A stretch of 64,000 bases of DNA from positions 124,001-188,000 of the forward strand of contig JAZARR010000274.1 in the NCBI GenBank assembly GCA_037389465.1, given 5' to 3'. This stretch comes from Baylisascaris procyonis. Taxonomy: Eukaryota > Nematoda > Chromadorea > Rhabditida > Ascarididae. Positions 38,996-52,905 of this stretch are shown here, piece by piece. The position numbers and the translations under genes were made by a program. The notes beneath the pieces were generated by a model. It made no database searches. It worked only from the letters and a program-made list of their open reading frames with translations, and was not told the DNA's origin. Position 1 is the first letter of the stretch. Every line of letters begins with the position of its first letter.

Positions 38996-40150
38996 CGCTG
39001 TTGAAGGAGACGCACTGTTGAAGGTGAGGCGCTGTTGAAGACGACGCACTGTTGAAGACGACGCACTGTTGAAGGTGAGGCGCTGTTGAAGGAGACGCAC
39101 TGTTGAAGGTGAGGCGCTGTTGAAGGCGACGCACTGTTGAAGGTGAGGCACTGTTGAAGGCGACGCACTGTTGAAGACGACGCACTGTTGAAGGTGAGGC
39201 GCTGTTGAAGACGACGCACTGTTGAAGGTGAGGCGCTGTTGAAGGCGACGCACTGTTGAAGGTGAGGCGCTGTTGAAGACGACGCACTGTTGAAGACGAC
39301 GCACTGTTGAAGGTGAGGCGCTGTTGAAGACGACGCACTGTTGAAGGTGAGGCGCTGTTGAAGGAGACGCACTGTTGAAGGTGAGGCGCTGTTGAAGGCG
39401 ACGCACTGTTGAAGGTGAGGCACTGTTGAAGGCGACGCACTGTTGAAGACGACGCACTGTTGAAGGTGAGGCGCTGTTGAAGACGACGCACTGTTGAAGG
39501 TGAGGCGCTGTTGAAGGCGACGCACTGTTGAAGGTGACGCACTGTTGAAGGCGACGCACTGTTGAAGGTGAGGCGCTGTTGAAGACGACGCACTGTTGAA
39601 GGTGAGGCGCTGTTGAAGACGACGCACTGTTGAAGGTGAGGCGCTGTTGAAGGCGACGCACTGTTGAAGGTGAGGCGCTGTTGAAGGCGACGCACTGTTG
39701 AAGACGACGCACTGTTGAAGGCGACGCACTGTTGAAGGTGAGGCGCTGTTGAAGACGACGCACTGTTGAAGGTGAGGCGCTGTTGAAGACGACGCACTGT
39801 TGAAGGTGAGGCGCTGTTGAAGACGACGCACTGTTGAAGGTGAGGCGCTGTTGAAGGCGACGCACTGTTGAAGGTGAGGCGCTGTTGAAGACGACGCACT
39901 GTTGAAGGTGAGGCGCTGTTGAAGACGACGCACTGTTGAAGGTGAGGCGCTGTTGAAGACGACGCACTGTTGAAGGTGAGGCGCTGTTGAAGACGACGCA
40001 CTGTTGAAGGTGAGGCGCTGTTGAAGGAGACGCACTGTTGAAGGTGAGGCGCTGTTGAAGGCGACGCACTGTTGAAGGTGAGGCACTGTTGAAGGCGACG
40101 CACTGTTGAAGACGACGCACTGTTGAAGGTGAGGCGCTGTTGAAGACGAC
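38996..40150 (+). repeat. Last long island of ordered pattern
   Basis: The ggagacg linkers at 39006 and 39091 are 85 bp apart, and more occur near 39363 and 40026, within linker strings like those of the left domain. After about 40.6 kb ggagacg appears only as isolated units (for example near 42169, 43999, 45361, 57175 and 60609). Confidence 0.7.
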
Positions 40151-40968
40151 GCACTGTTGAAGGTGAGGCACTGTTGAAGGCGACGCACTGTTGAAGACGA
40201 CGCACTGTTGAAGGTGACGCACTGTTGAAGGCGAGGCACTGTTGAAGGTGACGCACTGTTGAAGGTGAGGCACTGTTGAAGACGACGCACTGTTGAAGGT
40301 GAGGCGCTGTTGAAGGACGACGCACTGTTGAAGGTGAGGCACTGTTGAAGGTGACGCACTGTTGAAGACGACGCACTGTTGAAGGTGAGGCACTGTTGAA
40401 GACGACGCACTGTTGAAGGTGAGGCGCTGTTGAAGACGACGCACTGTTGAAGGTGAGGCGCTGTTGAAGGAGACGCACTGTTGAAGGTGAGGCGCTGTTG
40501 AAGACGACGCACTGTTGAAGGTGAGGCACTGTTGAAGGCGACGCACTGTTGAAGGTGAGGCGCTGTTGAAGGAGACGCACTGTTGAAGGTGAGGCGCTGT
40601 TGAAGGCGACGCACTGTTGAAGGTGAGGCACTGTTGAAGGCGACGCACTGTTGAAGACGACGCACTGTTGAAGGTGAGGCGCTGTTGAAGACGACGCACT
40701 GTTGAAGGTGAGGCGCTGTTGAAGGCGACGCACTGTTGAAGGTGACGCACTGTTGAAGGCGACGCACTGTTGAAGGTGAGGCGCTGTTGAAGACGACGCA
40801 CTGTTGAAGGTGAGGCGCTGTTGAAGACGACGCACTGTTGAAGGTGAGGCGCTGTTGAAGGCGACGCACTGTTGAAGGTGAGGCGCTGTTGAAGACGACG
40901 CACTGTTGAAGGTGAGGCACTGTTGAAGGTGAGGCGCTGTTGAAGACGACGCACTGTTGAAGGTGAGG

Positions 40969-40979
40969 CACTGTTGAAG
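40969..40979 (+). repeat. 11-bp truncated unit
   Basis: The unit reads only cactgttgaag before the next cactg, so six linker bases are missing. It is the shortest unit in the window. Confidence 0.9.
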
Positions 40980-43340
40980 CACTGTTGAAGACGACGCACT
41001 GTTGAAGGTGAGGCGCTGTTGAAGACGACGCACTGTTGAAGGTGAGGCGCTGTTGAAGACGACGCACTGTTGAAGGTGAGGCACTGTTGAAGGCGACGCA
41101 CTGTTGAAGGTGAGGCGCTGTTGAAGACGACGCACTGTTGAAGGTGAGGCACTGTTGAAGGTGACGCACTGTTGAAGACGACGCACTGTTGAAGGTGAGG
41201 CGCTGTTGAAGACGACGCACTGTTGAAGGTGAGGCACTGTTGAAGGCGACGCACTGTTGAAGGTGAGGCGCTGTTGAAGACGACGCACTGTTGAAGGTGA
41301 GGCGCTGTTGAAGACGACGCACTGTTGAAGGTGAGGCGCTGTTGAAGGCGACGCACTGTTGAAGGTGACGCACTGTTGAAGGCGACGCACTGTTGAAGGT
41401 GAGGCACTGTTGAAGACGACGCACTGTTGAAGGTGAGGCGCTGTTGAAGACGACGCACTGTTGAAGGTGAGGCGCTGTTGAAGGCGACGCACTGTTGAAG
41501 GTGAGGCGCTGTTGAAGACGACGCACTGTTGAAGGTGAGGCACTGTTGAAGGCGACGCACTGTTGAAGGTGAGGCACTGTTGAAGACGACGCACTGTTGA
41601 AGGTGAGGCACTGTTGAAGGCGACGCACTGTTGAAGGTGACGCACTGTTGAAGGTGAGGCACTGTTGAAGACGACGCACTGTTGAAGGTGAGGCGCTGTT
41701 GAAGACGACGCACTGTTGAAGGTGAGGCGCTGTTGAAGGCGACGCACTGTTGAAGGTGAGGCGCTGTTGAAGGCGACGCACTGTTGAAGGTGAGGCACTG
41801 TTGAAGGCGACGCACTGTTGAAGACGACGCACTGTTGAAGGTGAGGCGCTGTTGAAGACGACGCACTGTTGAAGGTGAGGCGCTGTTGAAGGCGACGCAC
41901 TGTTGAAGGTGAGGCACTGTTGAAGACGACGCACTGTTGAAGGTGAGGCGCTGTTGAAGACGACGCACTGTTGAAGGTGAGGCGCTGTTGAAGACGACGC
42001 ACTGTTGAAGGTGAGGCGCTGTTGAAGGCGACGCACTGTTGAAGGTGAGGCGCTGTTGAAGACGACGCACTGTTGAAGGTGAGGCGCTGTTGAAGACGAC
42101 GCACTGTTGAAGGTGAGGCGCTGTTGAAGACGACGCACTGTTGAAGGTGAGGCGCTGTTGAAGGAGACGCACTGTTGAAGGTGAGGCACTGTTGAAGGAC
42201 GCACTGTTGAAGACGACGCACTGTTGAAGGTGAGGCGCTGTTGAAGACGACGCACTGTTGAAGGTGAGGCGCTGTTGAAGGCGACGCACTGTTGAAGGTG
42301 AGGCGCTGTTGAAGGCGACGCACTGTTGAAGGTGAGGCACTGTTGAAGGCGACGCACTGTTGAAGACGACGCACTGTTGAAGGTGAGGCGCTGTTGAAGA
42401 CGACGCACTGTTGAAGGTGAGGCGCTGTTGAAGGCGACGCACTGTTGAAGACGACGCACTGTTGAAGGTGAGGCGCTGTTGAAGACGACGCACTGTTGAA
42501 GGTGAGGCGCTGTTGAAGGCGACGCACTGTTGAAGGTGAGGCACTGTTGAAGGCGACGCACTGTTGAAGGTGAGGCGCTGTTGAAGACGACGCACTGTTG
42601 AAGGTGAGGCGCTGTTGAAGACGACGCACTGTTGAAGGTGAGGCACTGTTGAAGGCGACGCACTGTTGAAGGTGAGGCGCTGTTGAAGACGACGCACTGT
42701 TGAAGGTGAGGCACTGTTGAAGGCGACGCACTGTTGAAGGTGAGGCACTGTTGAAGACGACGCACTGTTGAAGGTGAGGCGCTGTTGAAGACGACGCACT
42801 GTTGAAGGTGAGGCGCTGTTGAAGGCGACGCACTGTTGAAGGTGAGGCACTGTTGAAGGCGACGCACTGTTGAAGGTGACGCACTGTTGAAGGTGAGGCG
42901 CTGTTGAAGACGACGCACTGTTGAAGGTGAGGCGCTGTTGAAGGCGACGCACTGTTGAAGGTGAGGCGCTGTTGAAGACGACGCACTGTTGAAGGTGAGG
43001 CACTGTTGAAGGCGACGCACTGTTGAAGGTGAGGCACTGTTGAAGACGACGCACTGTTGAAGGTGAGGCACTGTTGAAGACGACGCACTGTTGAAGGTGA
43101 GGCGCTGTTGAAGACGACGCACTGTTGAAGGTGAGGCGCTGTTGAAGGCGACGCACTGTTGAAGGTGAGGCACTGTTGAAGACGACGCACTGTTGAAGGT
43201 GAGGCGCTGTTGAAGACGACGCACTGTTGAAGGTGAGGCACTGTTGAAGGCGACGCACTGTTGAAGGTGAGGCGCTGTTGAAGACGACGCACTGTTGAAG
43301 GTGAGGCGCTGTTGAAGACGACGCACTGTTGAAGGTGAGG

Positions 43341-43408
43341 CACTGTTGAAGGTGAGGCGGTGTTGAAGACGACGCACTGTTGAAGGTGAGGCACTGTTGA
43401 AGACGACG
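43341..43408 (+). repeat. cggtg marker haplotype, copy 3
   Basis: The rare unit start cggtg at 43358 has the same neighbouring linkers as copies 1 and 2, nearly 18 kb and 15 kb away. Its last linker is gacgacg, as in copy 1. Confidence 0.7.
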
Positions 43409-43561
43409 CACTGTTGAAGGTGAGGCGCTGTTGAAGGCGACGCACTGTTGAAGGTGAGGCACTGTTGAAGGCGACGCACTGTTGAAGGTGAGGCGCTGTT
43501 GAAGACGACGCACTGTTGAAGGTGAGGCGCTGTTGAAGACGACGCACTGTTGAAGGTGAGG

Positions 43562-43701
43562 CGCTGTTGAAGGACGACGCACTGTTGAAGGTGAGGCGCT
43601 GTTGAAGGCGACGCACTGTTGAAGGTGAGGCGCACTGTTGAAGACGACGCACTGTTGAAGACGACGCACTGTTGAAGGTGAGGCGCTGTTGAAGGACGAC
43701 G
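43562..43701 (+). repeat. Cluster of length-variant units
   Basis: Three length anomalies fall within 140 bp. They are an 18-bp ggacgacg unit at 43562, a 19-bp unit with an extra cg at 43614-43632, and another 18-bp ggacgacg unit at 43684. The next 214 units are regular. Two ggacgacg units so close together suggest a local duplication of the first. Confidence 0.85.
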
Positions 43702-46700
43702 CACTGTTGAAGGTGAGGCGCTGTTGAAGGCGACGCACTGTTGAAGGTGAGGCACTGTTGAAGGCGACGCACTGTTGAAGGTGAGGCACTGTTGAAGGTG
43801 AGGCACTGTTGAAGACGACGCACTGTTGAAGGTGAGGCACTGTTGAAGGCGACGCACTGTTGAAGACGACGCACTGTTGAAGGTGAGGCGCTGTTGAAGA
43901 CGACGCACTGTTGAAGGTGAGGCGCTGTTGAAGACGACGCACTGTTGAAGGTGAGGCGCTGTTGAAGACGACGCACTGTTGAAGGTGAGGCGCTGTTGAA
44001 GGAGACGCACTGTTGAAGGTGAGGCACTGTTGAAGGCGACGCACTGTTGAAGACGACGCACTGTTGAAGGTGAGGCGCTGTTGAAGACGACGCACTGTTG
44101 AAGACGACGCACTGTTGAAGGTGAGGCACTGTTGAAGACGACGCACTGTTGAAGGTGAGGCACTGTTGAAGACGACGCACTGTTGAAGGCGACGCGCTGT
44201 TGAAGGTGTGGCACTGTTGAAGGCGACGCACTGTTGAAGGTGACGCACTGTTGAAGGTGAGGCACTGTTGAAGACGACGCACTGTTGAAGGTGAGGCACT
44301 GTTGAAGGTGACGCACTGTTGAAGGTGAGGCGCTGTTGAAGGTGACGCACTGTTGAAGGTGACGCACTGTTGAAGGCGACGCACTGTTGAAGGTGAGGCA
44401 CTGTTGAAGACGACGCACTGTTGAAGGTGAGGCGCTGTTGAAGGCGACGCACTGTTGAAGGTGAGGCGCTGTTGAAGACGACGCACTGTTGAAGGTGAGG
44501 CGCTGTTGAAGGCGACGCACTGTTGAAGGTGAGGCGCTGTTGAAGACGACGCACTGTTGAAGGTGAGGCGCTGTTGAAGGCGACGCACTGTTGAAGGTGA
44601 GGCACTGTTGAAGGCGACGCACTGTTGAAGACGACGCACTGTTGAAGGTGAGGCGCTGTTGAAGACGACGCACTGTTGAAGGTGAGGCGCTGTTGAAGGC
44701 GACGCACTGTTGAAGGTGAGGCGCTGTTGAAGACGACGCACTGTTGAAGGTGAGGCACTGTTGAAGGCGACGCACTGTTGAAGGTGAGGCGCTGTTGAAG
44801 GTGACGCACTGTTGAAGGTGACGCACTGTTGAAGGTGAGGCACTGTTGAAGGCGAGGCACTGTTGAAGACGACGCACTGTTGAAGACGACGCACTGTTGA
44901 AGGTGAGGCACTGTTGAAGACGACGCACTGTTGAAGGTGAGGCACTGTTGAAGGCGACGCACTGTTGAAGGTGAGGCACTGTTGAAGGTGAGGCGCTGTT
45001 GAAGACGACGCACTGTTGAAGGTGAGGCACTGTTGAAGGCGACGCACTGTTGAAGGTGAGGCGCTGTTGAAGACGACGCACTGTTGAAGGTGAGGCGCTG
45101 TTGAAGACGACGCACTGTTGAAGGTGAGGCACTGTTGAAGACGACGCACTGTTGAAGGTGAGGCACTGTTGAAGACGACGCACTGTTGAAGGTGAGGCAC
45201 TGTTGAAGGCGACGCACTGTTGAAGGTGAGGCACTGTTGAAGGCGACGCACTGTTGAAGGTGAGGCACTGTTGAAGGTGACGCACTGTTGAAGACGACGC
45301 ACTGTTGAAGGTGAGGCGCTGTTGAAGACGACGCACTGTTGAAGGTGAGGCGCTGTTGAAGGAGACGCACTGTTGAAGGTGAGGCGCTGTTGAAGACGAC
45401 GCACTGTTGAAGGTGAGGCGCTGTTGAAGACGACGCACTGTTGAAGGTGAGGCACTGTTGAAGACGACGCACTGTTGAAGGTGAGGCACTGTTGAAGGCG
45501 ACGCACTGTTGAAGGTGAGGCGCTGTTGAAGACGACGCACTGTTGAAGGTGAGGCACTGTTGAAGGCGACGCACTGTTGAAGGTGAGGCACTGTTGAAGG
45601 TGACGCACTGTTGAAGGTGAGGCACTGTTGAAGGTGAGGCACTGTTGAAGACGACGCACTGTTGAAGGTGAGGCGCTGTTGAAGACGACGCACTGTTGAA
45701 GGTGAGGCGCTGTTGAAGACGACGCACTGTTGAAGACGACGCACTGTTGAAGGTGAGGCGCTGTTGAAGACGACGCACTGTTGAAGGTGAGGCACTGTTG
45801 AAGGTGAGGCACTGTTGAAGGCGACGCACTGTTGAAGGTGAGGCACTGTTGAAGGCGACGCACTGTTGAAGGTGACGCACTGTTGAAGGCGACGCACTGT
45901 TGAAGGTGAGGCACTGTTGAAGGCGACGCACTGTTGAAGGTGAGGCGCTGTTGAAGACGACGCACTGTTGAAGGTGAGGCACTGTTGAAGGCGACGCACT
46001 GTTGAAGGTGACGCACTGTTGAAGGTGAGGCGCTGTTGAAGACGACGCACTGTTGAAGGTGAGGCACTGTTGAAGGCGACGCACTGTTGAAGGTGAGGCA
46101 CTGTTGAAGGCGACGCACTGTTGAAGGTGAGGCACTGTTGAAGACGACGCACTGTTGAAGACGACGCACTGTTGAAGGTGAGGCGCTGTTGAAGGCGACG
46201 CACTGTTGAAGGCGACGCACTGTTGAAGGTGAGGCACTGTTGAAGGTGACGCACTGTTGAAGACGACGCACTGTTGAAGGTGAGGCGCTGTTGAAGGCGA
46301 CGCACTGTTGAAGGTGAGGCACTGTTGAAGGCGACGCACTGTTGAAGGCGACGCACTGTTGAAGGTGAGGCACTGTTGAAGGCGACGCACTGTTGAAGGT
46401 GACGCACTGTTGAAGGCGACGCACTGTTGAAGGTGACGCACTGTTGAAGACGACGCACTGTTGAAGGTGACGCACTGTTGAAGGCGACGCACTGTTGAAG
46501 GTGACGCACTGTTGAAGGCGACGCACTGTTGAAGACGACGCACTGTTGAAGGTGAGGCGCTGTTGAAGACGACGCACTGTTGAAGGTGAGGCGCTGTTGA
46601 AGACGACGCACTGTTGAAGGTGAGGCGCTGTTGAAGACGACGCACTGTTGAAGGTGAGGCACTGTCGAAGGTGACGCACTGTTGAAGACGACGCACTGTT

Positions 46701-47490
46701 GAAGGTGAGGCACTGTTGAAGGCGACGCACTGTTGAAGACGACGCACTGTTGAAGGTGAGGCACTGTTGAAGGCGACGCACTGTTGAAGGTGAGGCGCTG
46801 TTGAAGGCGACGCACTGTTGAAGGTGAGGCACTGTTGAAGGTGAGGCGCTGTTGAAGACGACGCACTGTTGAAGGTGAGGCACTGTTGAAGGCGACGCAC
46901 TGTTGAAGGTGAGGCGCTGTTGAAGACGACGCACTGTTGAAGGTGAGGCGCTGTTGAAGACGACGCACTGTTGAAGGTGAGGCGCTGTTGAAGACGACGC
47001 ACTGTTGAAGGTGAGGCACTGTTGAAGGCGACGCACTGTTGAAGGTGAGGCGCTGTTGAAGACGACGCACTGTTGAAGGTGAGGCACTGTTGAAGGCGAC
47101 GCACTGTTGAAGGTGAGGCACTGTTGAAGACGACGCACTGTTGAAGGTGAGGCACTGTTGAAGGTGAGGCACTGTTGAAGACGACGCACTGTTGAAGGTG
47201 AGGCACTGTTGAAGGCGACGCACTGTTGAAGGTGAGGCGCTGTTGAAGACGACGCACTGTTGAAGGTGAGGCACTGTTGAAGGCGACGCACTGTTGAAGG
47301 TGAGGCGCTGTTGAAGACGACGCACTGTTGAAGGTGAGGCACTGTTGAAGGACGCACTGTTGAAGGTGAGGCGCTGTTGAAGACGACGCACTGTTGAAGG
47401 TGACGCACTGTTGAAGGTGAGGCGCTGTTGAAGACGACGCACTGTTGAAGGTGAGGCACTGTTGAAGGCGACGCACTGTTGAAGGTGAGG

Positions 47491-47728
47491 CACTGTTGAA
47501 GGTGAGGCGCTGTTGAAGACGACGCACTGTTGAAGGTGAGGCGCTGTTGAAGACGACGCACTGTTGAAGGTGAGGCGCTGTTGAAGACGACGCACTGTTG
47601 AAGGTGAGGCGCTGTTGAAGACGACGCACTGTTGAAGGTGAGGCGCTGTTGAAGACGACGCACTGTTGAAGGTGAGGCGCTGTTGAAGACGACGCACTGT
47701 TGAAGGTGAGGCGCTGTTGAAGACGACG
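47491..47728 (+). repeat. Perfect 34-bp dimer run, seven copies
   Basis: The pair ggtgagg-cg then gacgacg-ca repeats seven times without change, 238 bp in all. It is the purest stretch of the right domain and shows the 34-bp dimer as the commonest two-unit combination. Confidence 0.9.
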
Positions 47729-49424
47729 CACTGTTGAAGGTGAGGCGCTGTTGAAGGCGACGCACTGTTGAAGGTGAGGCACTGTTGAAGATGACGCACT
47801 GTTGAAGGTGACGCACTGTTGAAGGTGAGGCACTGTTGAAGACGACGCACTGTTGAAGGTGAGGCACTGTTGAAGACGACGCACTGTTGAAGGTGAGGCG
47901 CTGTTGAAGACGACGCACTGTTGAAGGTGAGGCGCTGTTGAAGGCGACGCACTGTTGAAGGTGAGGCACTGTTGAAGGTGACGCACTGTTGAAGGTGAGG
48001 CGCTGTTGAAGGTGACGCACTGTTGAAGGCGACGCACTGTTGAAGGTGAGGCACTGTTGAAGGCGACGCACTGTTGAAGGTGAGGCACTGTTGAAGGCGA
48101 CGCACTGTTGAAGGTGACGCACTGTTGAAGGCGACGCACTGTTGAAGGTGACGCACTGTTGAAGACGACGCACTGTTGAAGGTGAGGCACTGTTGAAGGC
48201 GACGCACTGTTGAAGGTGAGGCACTGTTGAAGACGACGCACTGTTGAAGGTGAGGCACTGTTGAAGGCGACGCACTGTTGAAGGTGAGGCACTGTTGAAG
48301 ACGACGCACTGTTGAAGGTGAGGCACTGTTGAAGACGACGCACTGTTGAAGGTGAGGCACTGTTGAAGACGACGCACTGTTGAAGGTGAGGCGCTGTTGA
48401 AGACGACGCACTGTTGAAGGTGAGGCGCTGTTGAAGACGACGCACTGTTGAAGGTGAGGCGCTGTTGAAGGCGACGCACTGTTGAAGGTGAGGCGCTGTT
48501 GAAGGCGACGCACTGTTGAAGGTGAGGCACTGTTGAAGGCGACGCACTGTTGAAGGCGACGCACTGTTGAAGGTGAGGCACTGTTGAAGGCGACGCACTG
48601 TTGAAGGTGACGCTGTTGAAGGCGACGCACTGTTGAAGGTGAGGCGCTGTTGAAGACGACGCACTGTTGAAGGTGAGGCACTGTTGAAGGCGACGCACTG
48701 TTGAAGGTGAGGCACTGTTGAAGGCGACGCACTGTTGAAGGTGACGCACTGTTGAAGGCGACGCACTGTTGAAGGTGAGGCACTGTTGAAGACGACGCAC
48801 TGTTGAAGGTGAGGCACTGTTGAAGGCGACGCACTGTTGAAGGTGAGGCACTGTTGAAGGCGACGCACTGTTGAAGGTGAGGCACTGTTGAAGGTGAGGC
48901 ACTGTTGAAGACGACGCACTGTTGAAGGTGAGGCACTGTTGAAGGACGCACTGTTGAAGGTGACGCACTGTTGAAGACGACGCACTGTTGAAGGTGAGGC
49001 ACTGTTGAAGGCGACGCACTGTTGAAGGTGAGGCGCTGTTGAAGACGACGCACTGTTGAAGGTGAGGCGCTGTTGAAGGCGACGCACTGTTGAAGGTGAG
49101 GCGCTGTTGAAGACGACGCACTGTTGAAGGTGAGGCACTGTTGAAGGTGAGGCACTGTTGAAGACGACGCACTGTTGAAGGTGAGGCACTGTTGAAGACG
49201 ACGCACTGTTGAAGGTGAGGCACTGTTGAAGGTGAGGCACTGTTGAAGACGACGCACTGTTGAAGGTGAGGCGCTGTTGAAGACGACGCACTGTTGAAGG
49301 TGAGGCGCTGTTGAAGACGACGCACTGTTGAAGGTGAGGCGCTGTTGAAGACGACGCACTGTTGAAGGTGAGGCACTGTTGAAGGCGACGCACTGTTGAA
49401 GGTGAGGCGCTGTTGAAGACGACG

Positions 49425-49509
49425 CACTGTTGAAGGTGACGCACTGTTGAAGGTGACGCACTGTTGAAGGTGACGCACTGTTGAAGCTGACGCACTGTTG
49501 AAGGTGACG
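49425..49509 (+). repeat. Run of ggtgacg units with one gctgacg
   Basis: Five units in a row carry ggtgacg, except the fourth, which has gctgacg (unit at 49476), a linker I saw nowhere else. A single-variant expansion followed by a point change explains it. Confidence 0.85.
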
Positions 49510-51786
49510 CACTGTTGAAGGCGACGCACTGTTGAAGACGACGCACTGTTGAAGGTGAGGCACTGTTGAAGACGACGCACTGTTGAAGGTGAGGCACTGT
49601 TGAAGACGACGCACTGTTGAAGGTGAGGCGCTGTTGAAGACGACGCACTGTTGAAGGTGAGGCACTGTTGAAGGTGAGGCACTGTTGAAGACGACGCACT
49701 GTTGAAGGTGAGGCACTGTTGAAGGCGACGCACTGTTGAAGGTGAGGCACTGTTGAAGGCGACGCACTGTTGAAGGTGAGGCACTGTTGAAGGTGAGGCA
49801 CTGTTGAAGGCGACGCACTGTTGAAGGTGAGGCACTGTTGAAGGCGACGCACTGTTGAAGGTGAGGCACTGTTGAAGGCGAGGCACTGTTGAAGGTGACG
49901 CACTGTTGAAGGTGACGCACTGTTGAAGGCGACGCACTGTTGAAGGTGAGGCACTGTTGAAGGTGACGCACTGTTGAAGGCGACGCACTGTTGAAGGTGA
50001 GGCACTGTTGAAGGCGACGCACTGTTGAAGACGACGCACTGTTGAAGGTGAGGCACTGTTGAAGGCGACGCACTGTTGAAGGTGAGGCGCTGTTGAAGAC
50101 GACGCACTGTTGAAGGTGAGGCACTGTTGAAGGCGACGCACTGTTGAAGGTGAGGCGCTGTTGAAGACGACGCACTGTTGAAGGTGAGGCACTGTTGAAG
50201 GCGACGCACTGTTGAAGGTGAGGCGCTGTTGAAGGCGACGCACTGTTGAAGGTGAGGCGCTGTTGAAGACGACGCACTGTTGAAGGTGAGGCGCTGTTGA
50301 AGACGACGCACTGTTGAAGGTGAGGCGCTGTTGAAGACGACGCGCTGTTGAAGGTGAGGCACTGTTGAAGGCGACGCACTGTTGAAGGTGAGGCGCTGTT
50401 GAAGACGACGCACTGTTGAAGGTGAGGCGCTGTTGAAGACGACGCACTGTTGAAGGTGAGGCACTGTTGAAGACGACGCACTGTTGAAGGTGACGCACTG
50501 TTGAAGACGACGCACTGTTGAAGGTGAGGCGCTGTTGAAGGCGACGCACTGTTGAAGGTGAGGCACTGTTGAAGGCGACGCACTGTTGAAGGTGAGGCGC
50601 TGTTGAAGACGACGCACTGTTGAAGGTGAGGCACTGTTGAAGAGACGCACTGTTGAAGGTGAGGCGCTGTTGAAGGCGACGCACTGTTGAAGGTGAGGCA
50701 CTGTTGAAGACGACGCACTGTTGAAGGTGAGGCGCTGTTGAAGACGACGCACTGTTGAAGGTGAGGCACTGTTGAAGACGACGCACTGTTGAAGGTGAGG
50801 CGCTGTTGAAGACGACGCACTGTTGAAGGTGAGGCACTGTTGAAGACGACGCACTGTTGAAGGTGAGGCACTGTTGAAGGCGACGCACTGTTGAAGGTGA
50901 GGCACTGTTGAAGGCGACGCACTGTTGAAGACGACGCACTGTTGAAGGTGAGGCGCTGTTGAAGACGACGCACTGTTGAAGGTGAGGCGCTGTTGAAGAC
51001 GACGCACTGTTGAAGGTGACGCACTGTTGAAGGTGACGCACTGTTGAAGGTGAGGCACTGTTGAAGGTGAGGCACTGTTGAAGGTGACGCACTGTTGAAG
51101 GTGACGCACTGTTGAAGGTGAGGCGCTGTTGAAGACGACGCACTGTTGAAGGTGAGGCACTGTTGAAGGCGACGCACTGTTGAAGGTGAGGCGCTGTTGA
51201 AGACGACGCACTGTTGAAGGTGAGGCACTGTTGAAGGCGACGCACTGTTGAAGACGACGCACTGTTGAAGGTGAGGCACTGTTGAAGGCGACGCACTGTT
51301 GAAGGTGAGGCGCTGTTGAAGGCGACGCACTGTTGAAGGTGAGGCACTGTTGAAGGTGAGGCGCTGTTGAAGACGACGCACTGTTGAAGGTGAGGCACTG
51401 TTGAAGGCGACGCACTGTTGAAGGTGAGGCGCTGTTGAAGACGACGCACTGTTGAAGGTGAGGCACTGTTGAAGACGACGCACTGTTGAAGGTGAGGCAC
51501 TGTTGAAGGCGACGCACTGTTGAAGGTGAGGCACTGTTGAAGACGACGCACTGTTGAAGGTGAGGCGCTGTTGAAGACGACGCACTGTTGAAGGTGAGGC
51601 GCTGTTGAAGACGACGCACTGTTGAAGGTGAGGCGCTGTTGAAGACGACGCACTGTTGAAGGTGAGGCGCTGTTGAAGACGACGCACTGTTGAAGGTGAC
51701 GCACTGTTGAAGACGACGCACTGTTGAAGGTGACGCACTGTTGAAGGTGAGGCACTGTTGAAGGCGACGCACTGTTGAAGGCGACG

Positions 51787-51800
51787 CACTGTTGAAGGTG
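51787..51800 (+). repeat. 14-bp unit
   Basis: The linker stops after ggtg and the next unit begins. Phase is exact on both sides. Confidence 0.9.
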
Positions 51801-52905
51801 CACTGTTGAAGGTGAGGCACTGTTGAAGACGACGCACTGTTGAAGGTGAGGCACTGTTGAAGACGACGCACTGTTGAAGGTGAGGCGCTGTTGAAGACGA
51901 CGCACTGTTGAAGGTGAGGCGCTGTTGAAGACGACGCACTGTTGAAGGTGTGGCACTGTTGAAGACGACGCACTGTTGAAGGTGAGGCGCTGTTGAAGAC
52001 GACGCACTGTTGAAGGTGAGGCACTGTTGAAGGCGACGCACTGTTGAAGGTGAGGCGCTGTTGAAGACGACGCACTGTTGAAGGTGAGGCACTGTTGAAG
52101 GTGAGGCACTGTTGAAGACGACGCACTGTTGAAGGTGACGCACTGTTGAAGACGACGCACTGTTGAAGGTGAGGCGCTGTTGAAGACGACGCACTGTTGA
52201 AGGTGAGGCACTGTTGAAGGCGACGCACTGTTGAAGGTGAGGCGCTGTTGAAGACGACGCACTGTTGAAGGTGAGGCACTGTTGAAGACGACGCACTGTT
52301 GAAGGTGAGGCACTGTTGAAGGCGACGCACTGTTGAAGGTGAGGCACTGTTGAAGACGACGCACTGTTGAAGGTGAGGCGCTGTTGAAGACGACGCACTG
52401 TTGAAGGTGAGGCGCTGTTGAAGACGACGCACTGTTGAAGGTGAGGCGCTGTTGAAGGCGACGCACTGTTGAAGGTGAGGCACTGTTGAAGACGACGCAC
52501 TGTTGAAGGTGACGCACTGTTGAAGGTGAGGCACTGTTGAAGACGACGCACTGTTGAAGGTGAGGCGCTGTTGAAGGCGACGCACTGTTGAAGGTGACGC
52601 ACTGTTGAAGGTGACGCACTGTTGAAGACGACGCACTGTTGAAGGTGAGGCACTGTTGAAGGTGAGGCACTGTTGAAGGCGACGCACTGTTGAAGGTGAC
52701 GCACTGTTGAAGGTGAGGCACTGTTGAAGGTGACGCACTGTTGAAGGCGACGCACTGTTGAAGGTGAGGCACTGTTGAAGGCGACGCACTGTTGAAGACG
52801 ACGCACTGTTGAAGGTGAGGCGCTGTTGAAGACGACGCACTGTTGAAGGTGAGGCACTGTTGAAGGCGACGCACTGTTGAAGGTGACGCACTGTTGAAGG
52901 TGAGG

